Assembly: GCA_023957385.1 (NCBI GenBank) | Contig: JAMLGZ010000002.1 | Coordinates: 638,411 to 702,410 of the forward strand | Direction: 5' to 3' | Source of the DNA: Brumimicrobium sp. | GTDB lineage: Bacteria > Bacteroidota > Bacteroidia > Flavobacteriales_D > Crocinitomicaceae | DNA length: 64,000 nt | Part shown: in pieces, positions 45,318-54,800 of the stretch | Position numbering within the stretch: position 1 is the first letter of the stretch | Layout of the letters: every line of letters begins with the position of its first letter | Notes under the pieces: generated by a model | Database searches by the model: none | Seen by the model: only the letters and a program-made list of their open reading frames with translations | What the model was told of the DNA's origin: nothing | Program-made: the position numbers and the translations under genes

Positions 45318-48300
45318 TTATTTCCCATTTATTGTACTAAAGGTAACGGTTTCTACTCCTAGTTTTTGTAAATAGTAAGCAAGGTGATGTAATGCACTCT
45401 TATTATTTCCAGTTTCTAGGGCAAAGAAATTAATGGCTATCTGATTTTGAGAAATAGTAATACTCTTATAGAATGGCGCATTAATTATGGTTTCAATGAT
45501 GTCTGAGTTTAAATTCTCTGATGGGATTTGAATATTTAGTAGTAAACCATTTTTATCTGATGATGAGATAGCATCCTTTGGAAGAATACCATTCTTATTA
45601 GTTACGGTATATATATTTTTATAGAGTTCAATCGGTTCAAATTCTTCTTTATAAAGAGGCGCTTTCATTTCTGCTGTTCGTATTAGACTATACACATGTT
45701 TTGTGATTGAATCATAATAAAATAGTTCTTCATCTGCATTATAACGATTCAAAATTTGAGTAGGAAAGGAGCTATATTCTTGTATAGATTTCCAGATGAT
45801 TTGTGTATTCTTATTGGCTAAGAATGGAGTTTTCTCTTCCTGAATAGTAGGATCTGGAGTAGGTTTATTAACAATCTCATTACGTTCCATTATGGTTGGA
45901 TTATTAAGTTCTAAGATGCTTTCTCCTTTTTCTTTCAATAACTCTCTAGCCTGTTGAACAGAGATACGTTTTCCTTGATAATAGGCAGTAATGAAGGCAT
46001 CGTCAATACCTTTTTGAATTACTTCCTGCTGATGAGGTCTGGCTTCTTCGAACGAATTGTATATACCTGAAGAATAGCGGATTTGGCCATTTTCTAGTCT
46101 CATAGTTATAAGTGGTGTTATATTAAATAATTGTGCAGCAGGTACGGGTCGGTTGTAAACACCTACTTGGACAGTAAAATAAAGTCCCATTTTTGATTCG
46201 GCGACATCGGCAGGAGCTGCACCAGGAGCCTTGTTGTATGCCATTTCATCTAGTTCTTTTGTGAAAGACACAGCATTTCCTGTAGTTTGTTGATTATTCG
46301 TTTCTACTATTATATTCTCTGGGGCAGAAATTGAAGGAACACATGCTCCAGCCTGTAATAATTCCATAGCACGCCAAACAGGGATGCGTTCTCCATCACA
46401 ATAGGCAACTATAAATGCATCTGAATAACCCATTACTCTAATTTTATCTCTGGCTTGCTCAGCACTACTTTTTGAATTAAAGTAACCTGCCATATAGCGT
46501 AATAACCCCGGACGTGCTGTTTCTGCTGAAATAGGGGAGAATTCTTTAAAAGTTTCGTTTGCTACAGGTTTATTAAATGCACCTATCTGCACCCTGAAAA
46601 TAAGTCCTTTAGGCTTTTCTAAATCAATTGGAATAGGGTTTGTGTCAGTGTAGCTGCTATTCCCTTTTTCATTTAAGATGAGTCCCATTGCAATTGTTGG
46701 TAAGCTTGGAGCTTCTGCAATAGGCAAAACATCTCGGGCAATCATATTTTCGTATTTATTTTTGTTTTCTTCTTCTGTAATCTGTTCATTTAGGATATCA
46801 GCGACTCTTTGTTGTTGTAAGCCTATCTCTTTGCGTAGTTGTTCTATATCTTCTTCTAAATCTCCAATGGTAATTAAGTACTTGCGTATCGATTCTTTGG
46901 TTTCTTTTGTTGGAAGAGCTTGATTATCTAATATTTCGGTTACTTGTTTTAATTCTTCCTGTGTATTACTTAATTCTTCTTTTTTTATTTTTAACTCATA
47001 TTGGAGTTGAGTAAGCTTATTGTTTTCCTTTAGAAGCTGCTTATACGTTTCAGTTAGAGCAATTCCTACTTCTTCTTTATATGTAATTGGATTTTGAATT
47101 GCTTCTTCAGCTATTCCTTTGTTTTTGTCTTTAGCTTCCTTTTCTTCAATGACTAAGAGTTGTTCAGTTTTTGAGTCATATTGTTGTTTGAGATCTTTCT
47201 TTATTTCAATTAATTTATTCTTTTGCTGTTCTAATGCAGTTTTATCTTTTTTGTTTGCTTGCGCAATAAGAGCATCTGTTTCATCAATCTGATCGTTAAT
47301 TTCAAGTAGATGAATTCCTATATTTTTTTGCTCTTCGCGTATCGAATTCTTATTGTCGAGTACTGTTTCCGGATCTAGTTGTGTAAGGTGATTTTCATGA
47401 ATAGATTCAGTTAGAATTTCTTCAATATAATTTTGTTGTTGAGCTTCCTTAGCACGGATGATTGCTTTTTCTTGTTCTTGTTGAATTTCCTTTAGAATAT
47501 CTCGCTTTTTAATGGGGTCTTTTTCTTTTTCCGCCTTATATTCTAATTGATTAATAGCGATATCTGATTGTTGGATGAAAGGTTGGACAGAAGAATTACT
47601 TGGTATCTCTTCTTTAAGCTCTCTCAATTCTTTCTCCTTATCTGCAATATTAGGTAGTATTTCTTTTACTTCCTCTACAGCAATTTTTTGCTCAATTTTC
47701 TGAATTTCTTTCTCTGCTTTTGGAGTTGGATTTGTCTGTTGTTGCTTCTCTATTGCTTCTTTCTCGGCAGTTAATTGATTGATTTTATCATTTGAAGAAG
47801 TGATAGACTCTTTGGTGTCATGACTATTATTTTGCTTGTTGACTTCTTTTTCATCCTGATTGTCAGCAATTTCTTGAAGTTGTTGTATTTGTATTTCAAG
47901 TTGGATAATTTCCTGCTGGATTTTATTTTCAAGAGCGTCGAATGCATCAATCTTACTTTGAGAAGCATTCTCCTGTATAGCTTCTGTTTTAGCATCCCCA
48001 ATTTCAATAAGTGCCTTTCTTTTCCTTTCAATCAAATTATTTATAGACGAGATGTCATTTTTAGTCTCTTCTTCTAACTGCTTAATATCTGAAGTATATG
48101 CTGGATCTACCTCTTTTAAGATAGATTCAGGAGTAAAATTATCTTGTATGATTTGCTGTCTATTATCTTGATTGTCAGCAATTTCTTGAAGTTTTTGTAT
48201 TTGAATTTCGAGTTGGATAATTTCCTGCTGGATTTTATTTTCAAGAGCGTCGAATGCATCGATTTTATTTTGAGAAGCATTCTCCTGTATAGCTTCTGTT

Positions 48301-51179
48301 TTAGCATCTCCAATTTCAATAAGTGCCTTTCTTTTTCGCTCAATCAATTTGTTTTTGGATGTGATATCATTTTTAGCTTCTTTTTCTAATTTCTTAATAT
48401 CTGAAGTATATGCAGGATCTACCTCTTTTAAGATTGATTCAGGAGTAAAATTATCTTGTATGATTTGCTGTTTATTATCTTGATTGGCAGCAGTTTCTTG
48501 AAGTTGTTGTATTTGTGTTTCGAGTTGGACAATTTCCTGTTCTATATTTTGTTTTAATTCATTAAGTGCATTTAATTTATTTTGTGATTCATTTTTCTGT
48601 TTTGCAATGATGATAGCATCTTCAATTTTTATAATTGTTTTACGTTTTCGAGCAATAAGTTCCTGAGTAGTTTTAATATTACCTTCTCCATTCTTGTCTA
48701 ATTTATCAATATCATTATAATAATTTGGATCAATAAATTCTAGGATATCTTCTGGAGTAATGATGTCCTCGGAAACATCTGTCTTTGAAGTATTGTCAGT
48801 TATGTCTGTTGGAACTTCCGTAGTTAAATCAACACCCAAAGCTTTGGCAGTATTTTCATTTCGAGATGTAACTTGTTCTTTTTCTTGCGTGAGTTGATTT
48901 AATTCCGTGAGTAGCTTTGATGGAGTAGTGGTATTTTGACTCATGCTTTGGGAAGATTGTATATCATCTAGAAATTCTTTTTGCTCACTGTATGATGTCG
49001 TTGGATTGTTTCTCTCTTGATATGCTAGTTCATCTTTCACATTTTCAAGTTGACTTGAATGCTTACTTAATTCTATTTCTAAGTTCTTTTTATTTTTTCC
49101 CGAAGCTCGTGCTAATTCTTTTTCTAGCTGAGCTATTTTTTCTTCTAATGCTTTTTGTTGAGCAACTAATTTTTTAATCTCAGTATCCTTTTGCCTATTT
49201 TCAGCTATATTCTTATCAATTTTGCTTGCTAATTCAGTAGAGACATCTAAACGAGTTTCTTGTAGCAGTTCTTTGGTGAAAAAATTTATATTATTCTCCA
49301 CTAATTGCATAAGTGATTGATTATTTTTTGGGTCTATATTCTTTGCTTGTTCATTGATGGGAGTAATTGTGTTCAATAACTTTGTGTCATCTTCCTGAAT
49401 TTGGATTAAGTATGTTAGAATTTCTTTTCCTGCATTGATTTTTGTTTCAATTTCGTTTGCTTCTTTTATACTTTGTTGCGCAAGAAGTGTATAATATTCT
49501 TTTTTAGAAAAATCAGTTTCCTTGTCTGCTAGTTTTTGTAAAGAATCAGCTTTAGTAATTGCTTTTTGGAGTAGCGTCTTGTTTTTATCGAGTTCAATCA
49601 TTGTAAGATTAAGTAACTTCTCGGTATTTTCGATACGTAGCTTAATATCATTATATTTTGTGTCAATGAGGTCAAGAATTTCTACGTTTGAAAATGCGGA
49701 TAGATTTGTTTTTTCAAGTGCTTTACGTTGTTCTTGCAATCTATCCAACGAATCTAAGTCAAATTGTGCTTTATTCACATCCATTTTCGACATTTGATCC
49801 ATAGCTTCTGCTATGATTTCAGCAGCATTTTCAAGCACAACATCAAATTCATTTTTGATAATTATGATTTCTTTTCCATCTTTCTTTGTTTCAATGATGC
49901 TCTGCTTCAGAGGTCTGAATTCGCTTAAGAATGGAAGATCAATGAATTGTGTATAGATTTGTTCCTTGTTTCCCACTTTTATAATGAATTCATACTTTCC
50001 TCCTTTTGGAATATTAATTAAATAATCACCTTTATCAGAGGTCGTAAATTCACCCATTACTTTACCGCCATTATCTTTTACAGTTATAGATAATTTCTTT
50101 TCTTCGGGATTGATTTCAGAGATAAATTGTCCTTTTAAAATTACGATCTGGATAGGGAAACGTTCAACACGTACATTGTAAACATTGACCTTGTTATATT
50201 CTGTTTCTCGTTGAGAAGCGAAATATGCATATTTATAGAGTGAATCAACGATATAAAAAAAATCATTATCAGTTGAGGAAATTGGAAAATCAAGATTTTC
50301 TGGCTCCCCAAAAAGATTGGTTTCAGCATTGTATGGACTGCGAAAAATATCGTAACCTCCCATGCTAGTATGTCCTTCTGAGGAAAAATATAAATAACGT
50401 TGATTAGGATCCATATATGGGAAATCTTCATTGAATTCTGAGTTTACATTTCCCATTATCTTTTGAGGTTGAGACCAAGTACCACCAGGAAGTCTTCTTC
50501 GTTCATAGATATCCTTTTGATCCCCATTTTCCCCATAACTTGAATAATAAACAACATTTGATTTAGCAGGAAAATGAATGAGAGGGATATGATTATATTT
50601 TACATCTTGTTTGGTTTGAAAGTCTTTGGTGACTATTAATTCTCCTCCAATATTTTTGAGATCATAAATTCTAAAAAAATTATCTTTATCTATTTTAGAT
50701 TTTGAGAGGATAACCATATTATTGACTTTATCCATCAATGCTTTTCCATTTCGACACATTTGTATTTGGTGGTCAACCTGTAATTTTTTTAAAGCTTTAC
50801 TTCCAGCATTCTTTTTGTAGATTTCATAATTTTTAATGGCTTTATCAAATTGATAGGTTAAATGGTATGCTTTACCTAGGAAGTAATATGCTTCATTTTC
50901 TACATCATTTCCTTTTTGAACAGCAAAATTCAAATACTTAAATGCATCTTTCTTTTTATTAGAATTAAATAGCAAACAAGTACCATACTTGTAATTGTAA
51001 TTAGGACTCCTTGGTTCAAGCGATAATAATCTTAAAAAGAGTGGAGTAGCCTCTAAATATTGTTCTTTTAAAAAATAATCCTGTGCTTTCTTTTCAATAT
51101 CATCCTTAGTTTCTTGCGTATATCCTATTGAGATTCCAATTAGAATCGTAATTAGGATGATATGTCGTATAAGTTGCAT
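45318..51179 (-). CDS. Giant TPR/PD40/coiled-coil/SPOR-like exported protein (1953 aa)
   Basis: The protein starts with a signal peptide (HIILITILIGISIGYTQ). TPR-like repeats (about 25-150) are followed by PD40-type propeller units (about 190-345: YYSSYGENGDQKDIYERR, then YLYFSSEGHTSMGGYDIFRS), a carboxypeptidase-like module near 350-420 and a very long charged coiled coil (about 440-1490). Within it a 104-residue unit occurs three times (starts about 807, 911 and 1015). The C-terminal part holds two SPOR-like domains (about 1520-1610 RVQIGAFNKPVANETF; about 1660-1750 TVQVGVYNRPVPAAQL). The order TPR, PD40 and regulatory module is that of PorE-like T9SS proteins, but the OmpA peptidoglycan-binding end is replaced by coiled coil and SPOR-like parts. 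It is last in a seven-gene run. Confidence 0.85.
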   Translation of the reverse strand: MQLIRHIILITILIGISIGYTQETKDDIEKKAQDYFLKEQYLEATPLFLRLLSLEPRSPNYNYKYGTCLLFNSNKKKDAFKYLNFAVQKGNDVENEAYYFLGKAYHLTYQFDKAIKNYEIYKKNAGSKALKKLQVDHQIQMCRNGKALMDKVNNMVILSKSKIDKDNFFRIYDLKNIGGELIVTKDFQTKQDVKYNHIPLIHFPAKSNVVYYSSYGENGDQKDIYERRRLPGGTWSQPQKIMGNVNSEFNEDFPYMDPNQRYLYFSSEGHTSMGGYDIFRSPYNAETNLFGEPENLDFPISSTDNDFFYIVDSLYKYAYFASQRETEYNKVNVYNVRVERFPIQIVILKGQFISEINPEEKKLSITVKDNGGKVMGEFTTSDKGDYLINIPKGGKYEFIIKVGNKEQIYTQFIDLPFLSEFRPLKQSIIETKKDGKEIIIIKNEFDVVLENAAEIIAEAMDQMSKMDVNKAQFDLDSLDRLQEQRKALEKTNLSAFSNVEILDLIDTKYNDIKLRIENTEKLLNLTMIELDKNKTLLQKAITKADSLQKLADKETDFSKKEYYTLLAQQSIKEANEIETKINAGKEILTYLIQIQEDDTKLLNTITPINEQAKNIDPKNNQSLMQLVENNINFFTKELLQETRLDVSTELASKIDKNIAENRQKDTEIKKLVAQQKALEEKIAQLEKELARASGKNKKNLEIELSKHSSQLENVKDELAYQERNNPTTSYSEQKEFLDDIQSSQSMSQNTTTPSKLLTELNQLTQEKEQVTSRNENTAKALGVDLTTEVPTDITDNTSKTDVSEDIITPEDILEFIDPNYYNDIDKLDKNGEGNIKTTQELIARKRKTIIKIEDAIIIAKQKNESQNKLNALNELKQNIEQEIVQLETQIQQLQETAANQDNKQQIIQDNFTPESILKEVDPAYTSDIKKLEKEAKNDITSKNKLIERKRKALIEIGDAKTEAIQENASQNKIDAFDALENKIQQEIIQLEIQIQKLQEIADNQDNRQQIIQDNFTPESILKEVDPAYTSDIKQLEEETKNDISSINNLIERKRKALIEIGDAKTEAIQENASQSKIDAFDALENKIQQEIIQLEIQIQQLQEIADNQDEKEVNKQNNSHDTKESITSSNDKINQLTAEKEAIEKQQQTNPTPKAEKEIQKIEQKIAVEEVKEILPNIADKEKELRELKEEIPSNSSVQPFIQQSDIAINQLEYKAEKEKDPIKKRDILKEIQQEQEKAIIRAKEAQQQNYIEEILTESIHENHLTQLDPETVLDNKNSIREEQKNIGIHLLEINDQIDETDALIAQANKKDKTALEQQKNKLIEIKKDLKQQYDSKTEQLLVIEEKEAKDKNKGIAEEAIQNPITYKEEVGIALTETYKQLLKENNKLTQLQYELKIKKEELSNTQEELKQVTEILDNQALPTKETKESIRKYLITIGDLEEDIEQLRKEIGLQQQRVADILNEQITEEENKNKYENMIARDVLPIAEAPSLPTIAMGLILNEKGNSSYTDTNPIPIDLEKPKGLIFRVQIGAFNKPVANETFKEFSPISAETARPGLLRYMAGYFNSKSSAEQARDKIRVMGYSDAFIVAYCDGERIPVWRAMELLQAGACVPSISAPENIIVETNNQQTTGNAVSFTKELDEMAYNKAPGAAPADVAESKMGLYFTVQVGVYNRPVPAAQLFNITPLITMRLENGQIRYSSGIYNSFEEARPHQQEVIQKGIDDAFITAYYQGKRISVQQARELLKEKGESILELNNPTIMERNEIVNKPTPDPTIQEEKTPFLANKNTQIIWKSIQEYSSFPTQILNRYNADEELFYYDSITKHVYSLIRTAEMKAPLYKEEFEPIELYKNIYTVTNKNGILPKDAISSSDKNGLLLNIQIPSENLNSDIIETIINAPFYKSITISQNQIAINFFALETGNNKSALHHLAYYLQKLGVETVTFSTINGK
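47858..48793 (-). repeat. Three tandem 312-bp coding repeats
   Basis: Copies at 48482-48793, 48170-48481 and 47858-48169 each code for 104 residues. The second and third are about 90 percent identical by eye; the first is more diverged but keeps the register (ITPEDILEFIDP versus FTPESILKEVDP). Recent in-frame duplication is the simplest explanation. Confidence 0.85.
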
Positions 51180-51210
51180 TGCTATGCAGGTAGCATTTTA
51201 TTTAATTTGT

Positions 51211-51837
51211 TTACGATTTTTTCTTAAAAAGGTTCATCTTACTCTCATTTCCTTGTAAAAGTCTTTTAATATTTTGATGGTGTAAAGAAACCACGGTTAA
51301 AGCAATTACAATACTAAAAATAGCTAGGATCATATTTTCATTGTGAAAAAGAAGATTTACAGCAATAGGAAAGGTAGTTGCAGCGCATATCGAACTGAGA
51401 GAAACATAGTTTGAAGTAATGAAAACAATCAAAAAAACCATTGCAATTACTATAGCGGCTAATGGATGTATTCCAATAATTATTCCTAATGAAGTAGCCA
51501 CCCCTTTTCCACCTTTAAAGCCAACATAAATTGGGAATATATGGCCCACAACGGCCATGATTCCTGCCACAATTTTTAGATGAATAAGATGATCATTATT
51601 CCAAGCGTACGAATTGAAAATGAAAGGAAGCAAAACAGCAACTAATCCTTTAAGAATATCAATACTTAGCACAAAAATCCCAGCTTTTTTCCCTAATACA
51701 CGGAAGGTATTGGTGGCCCCAGCATTTTTGCTGCCTTGTTCACGTATATCCACACCATATTTTAGACGTCCTATCCAAACAGCTGTAGGGATAGAGCCAA
51801 TTAAATAAGCCAGTATTCCAAATAATATAAAATCCAT
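51211..51837 (-). CDS. plsY: Glycerol-3-phosphate acyltransferase PlsY
   Basis: The 208-residue inner-membrane protein transfers an acyl group from acyl-phosphate to glycerol-3-phosphate, the first step of phospholipid synthesis. The three PlsY motifs are seen: YLIGSIPTAVWIGR near the start, SKNAGATNTFRVLGKKAG, and GFKGGKGVATSLG. Five transmembrane segments fit. It lies 8 bp downstream of the 1532-residue gene and 31 bp upstream of the giant gene. Confidence 0.95.
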   Translation of the reverse strand: MDFILFGILAYLIGSIPTAVWIGRLKYGVDIREQGSKNAGATNTFRVLGKKAGIFVLSIDILKGLVAVLLPFIFNSYAWNNDHLIHLKIVAGIMAVVGHIFPIYVGFKGGKGVATSLGIIIGIHPLAAIVIAMVFLIVFITSNYVSLSSICAATTFPIAVNLLFHNENMILAIFSIVIALTVVSLHHQNIKRLLQGNESKMNLFKKKS

Positions 51838-51845
51838 ATCAAATT

Positions 51846-54800
51846 TTAATTAAAAACGCGTAGAAAATGAATCTTTCCTGCTGAACTTGTTGTTATGTCA
51901 TAAATAAATCTATTAGTCTTCTTGAGAGAAGGTTTTAAATTAATTACAACTTCGTTAAATTCAGAATCGTCTGTAAAGATACTCATAATGCCGTCTTTTC
52001 TATAATCATAATCATAGAAATAGGAATGTAAGCCAGGTACATCCCATAACATGCCAAATCTATCCCCAAAATTAGAACGTTGTTCTGTAAATATTTTCAT
52101 AGGGATATATTTCATGACAGGTTCTCCAAAGATATTTACAATAGCAATTTCAGAATCAGTAGAAATCAATCCCCGAGTTTGTTCGCCGGATTTCGTAAAT
52201 GAACGGAGTTTTACTCCTGTGAAAATAATCTCATCTTTAAATTCTTTAGGAACTGTTTTAAATTCTTTTTTCAGTGTGTAATCTGATTTGATTTTATCTG
52301 CTGTTTTCTGGTCAATCCAGGTCGCAATTGCTTGCTCCAACGTAGTAGAAGCAAAATCAGCATCCTTCAAGCCATCTACATTCTTAATTTTTACAGCTAA
52401 ATCTTTAAATGTTTTATCGTCTAGTGGAGCTTTGATAGCTAGGGTAATATTCATATCAGTTTGATCTGTTGAATGGTTGTAATTAATTACACCGACAGCT
52501 TCAGTTTGAAATTGATCTAGATCCATACCTAGGCTAATTTTACCATCTCCATTCATAGAACAGGTAGGTGTGTGTAAAGCAATAAAATTACCTTTTTCAG
52601 CACGGTTTATTAATTTTTCTTTACTACCAATTTGATATTCCTCTGCAGATTCATTGTATTGCAAAAAGCCACTTGCAGTAATAACAACAGGATCTTTGAT
52701 CCCGTTTACAGAACTCAAGAATGTTGGATATAAGCTTACACTATCTGTATTTCTAGATTCTCTCCAAAGAATACCAACTGAGATAGGATTCCCTTCTAAA
52801 TCTGATAATTTTTCTGCCACAGGTATTTGAATATTATTTGGATCTATTTCTGTTTTGAATGACATCCAGTTTCGTTCAAACTTATCACATTCATGATTGA
52901 CTTTAGTGGCTCCATTAAATACTAAGAATGGGTTTGCCGCTTTCAGTGAAATCTTGCCATAAAAGTCGAAATGTTTACTTAATTTAAAGTTTTCATCTTT
53001 CTCTATCGTTCCTTTAGCAACTGTTTGGTAAGAAGAATCTGGTCGAATTTCTGTTAGATGAATGAGCTGTTTCTCGCTGTCTTCTGTTCCATAGAGATAA
53101 TCACCAGAAGCTTTGTATGCTCTTCGTGCGGTTATTGTGGCATTTACGTTTGTGATTGAGTGGTATTTAGTGATGAAATTAGCAACAATGTTTGCATTAC
53201 TAAAAGATTCCATCTGGGCATTTTTATGGATAACTACCTTTTGACTATCAGGATAAATCCGCGCATCTGCTACTTCAATAAATTCTACCTGATTACAATA
53301 GATAGTTTTTTCTTTTAAAGAATAGTTGGCTTTGGCAGATCTGAATTGAAGTGAATCTTGTTTTGGGTGAATAGAAAAGAAGTTAGGTCCAACTAAATCT
53401 AAATCCCCTTCTATATTTATATCTTGTGCATGTTTCTTGCTCTCTAAAGTAAGTTCATCCCTATCCATTAGCCAAGTAAATTGATCAATTTTACAGATAT
53501 ACTTGTTTACAGGAAATTCTACCGTTGATTCACCTGCGTTTGATTTGAACACACCTTTTCTTTCTTTAAAATCTATATTACCGTTGAGATTTGTAGATTT
53601 GAAGGCCAGTGGATCTTCTTTCTCCTCTTCATTTATATACGAATTTCTCAGAATAAAATTAGAGGTATCAGCAGAAGCTTTCCAACGACTGAATTTAAAA
53701 TTGTCTGAAGACATTTCAGCACCTTGAAGAGCTAAAATCCCTTGACCTTTCATTCCTGTTTCACGGATGATAGCTGTTCCGGTAAATTTAGTTTCTTTAT
53801 TATAGAATACTATTGGCTCTCCAGCAGAACGCGCTTTTAATGTCTTTTTTCTAGGATTGTAACTAATTAAAACATCTGCTCCCTCTGCATCGGGATATTG
53901 AATCCCACTTTCTTGTGGTCTGTTTATAAAAGAGGCTATCCCCACCGTAGAGTCAGGTAAAAAAGTAAAAAGTCGTTTGGAAGTAGATGTTGAGTTTAGG
54001 AAATTAATAGTACCAGCCCCTTGTAATCCATTATTTGATAACAATATTTTATTATCATATTTGGCATCTGTTCCATAAAATTGGTATCCTTCCTTTGGAG
54101 ATTCTCTTGAGAAACCTAAGGAATAATCTGCCATTATTTTTAAATCATCTTTAATTTTGGGAAAAATACCAGCCGAAACCAATTCTCCAGAAAAACGGAT
54201 TGCTTTTTCACTAAATGAATTTAAACTATCCACTGTGAAAGGGGCTATCTCAAAATAGAATCTTTCTTTATCATAAGCACCTAAGTACAATTGTTTCTGG
54301 TCATAGAATACTTTTGTTTTTTCTTTAGAGACCAGTATGGGATAGTTATAGAATTCTTTTTTGTTTCCAGAACGATTCAGTACATCATCTATTTTTAACT
54401 CTCCTTTAAGACCTGTTATGGAAGATTGTAAAGGAATTTTCTGATCTCCATCTTCTTTACGAAATGGATTTACAGTGAAGAGTGCAATGTCAGAGTCAAA
54501 AATATTGAATTTATTATCCTCATAACTGTAATTTCCTTGACTGATTTTTATTTCCCATTTTCCACTGTTAATCCATCCAGTGAATACAATATTCCTATTC
54601 TTTTTGATAGTCACCTCATAATTATTAGGGAAAATAGTAGTGTTTTTGCTCGTTGATATATTGATAAAATCTACAGCACTGACGCTCATGTCTAATGAAC
54701 TTAAGTCTATTTTACCATACTCATTGATTTTAGTTCTTTCTTGATTTTTCTTTTGAGCATTTTGTTGTTCTTGTGTACTCATAGCTTGAGCGTCGATACG

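Noticed and set aside
47858..48793. CRISPR array
   Set aside because: The repeats are 312 bp, in frame and inside a coding region, so they are protein repeats.
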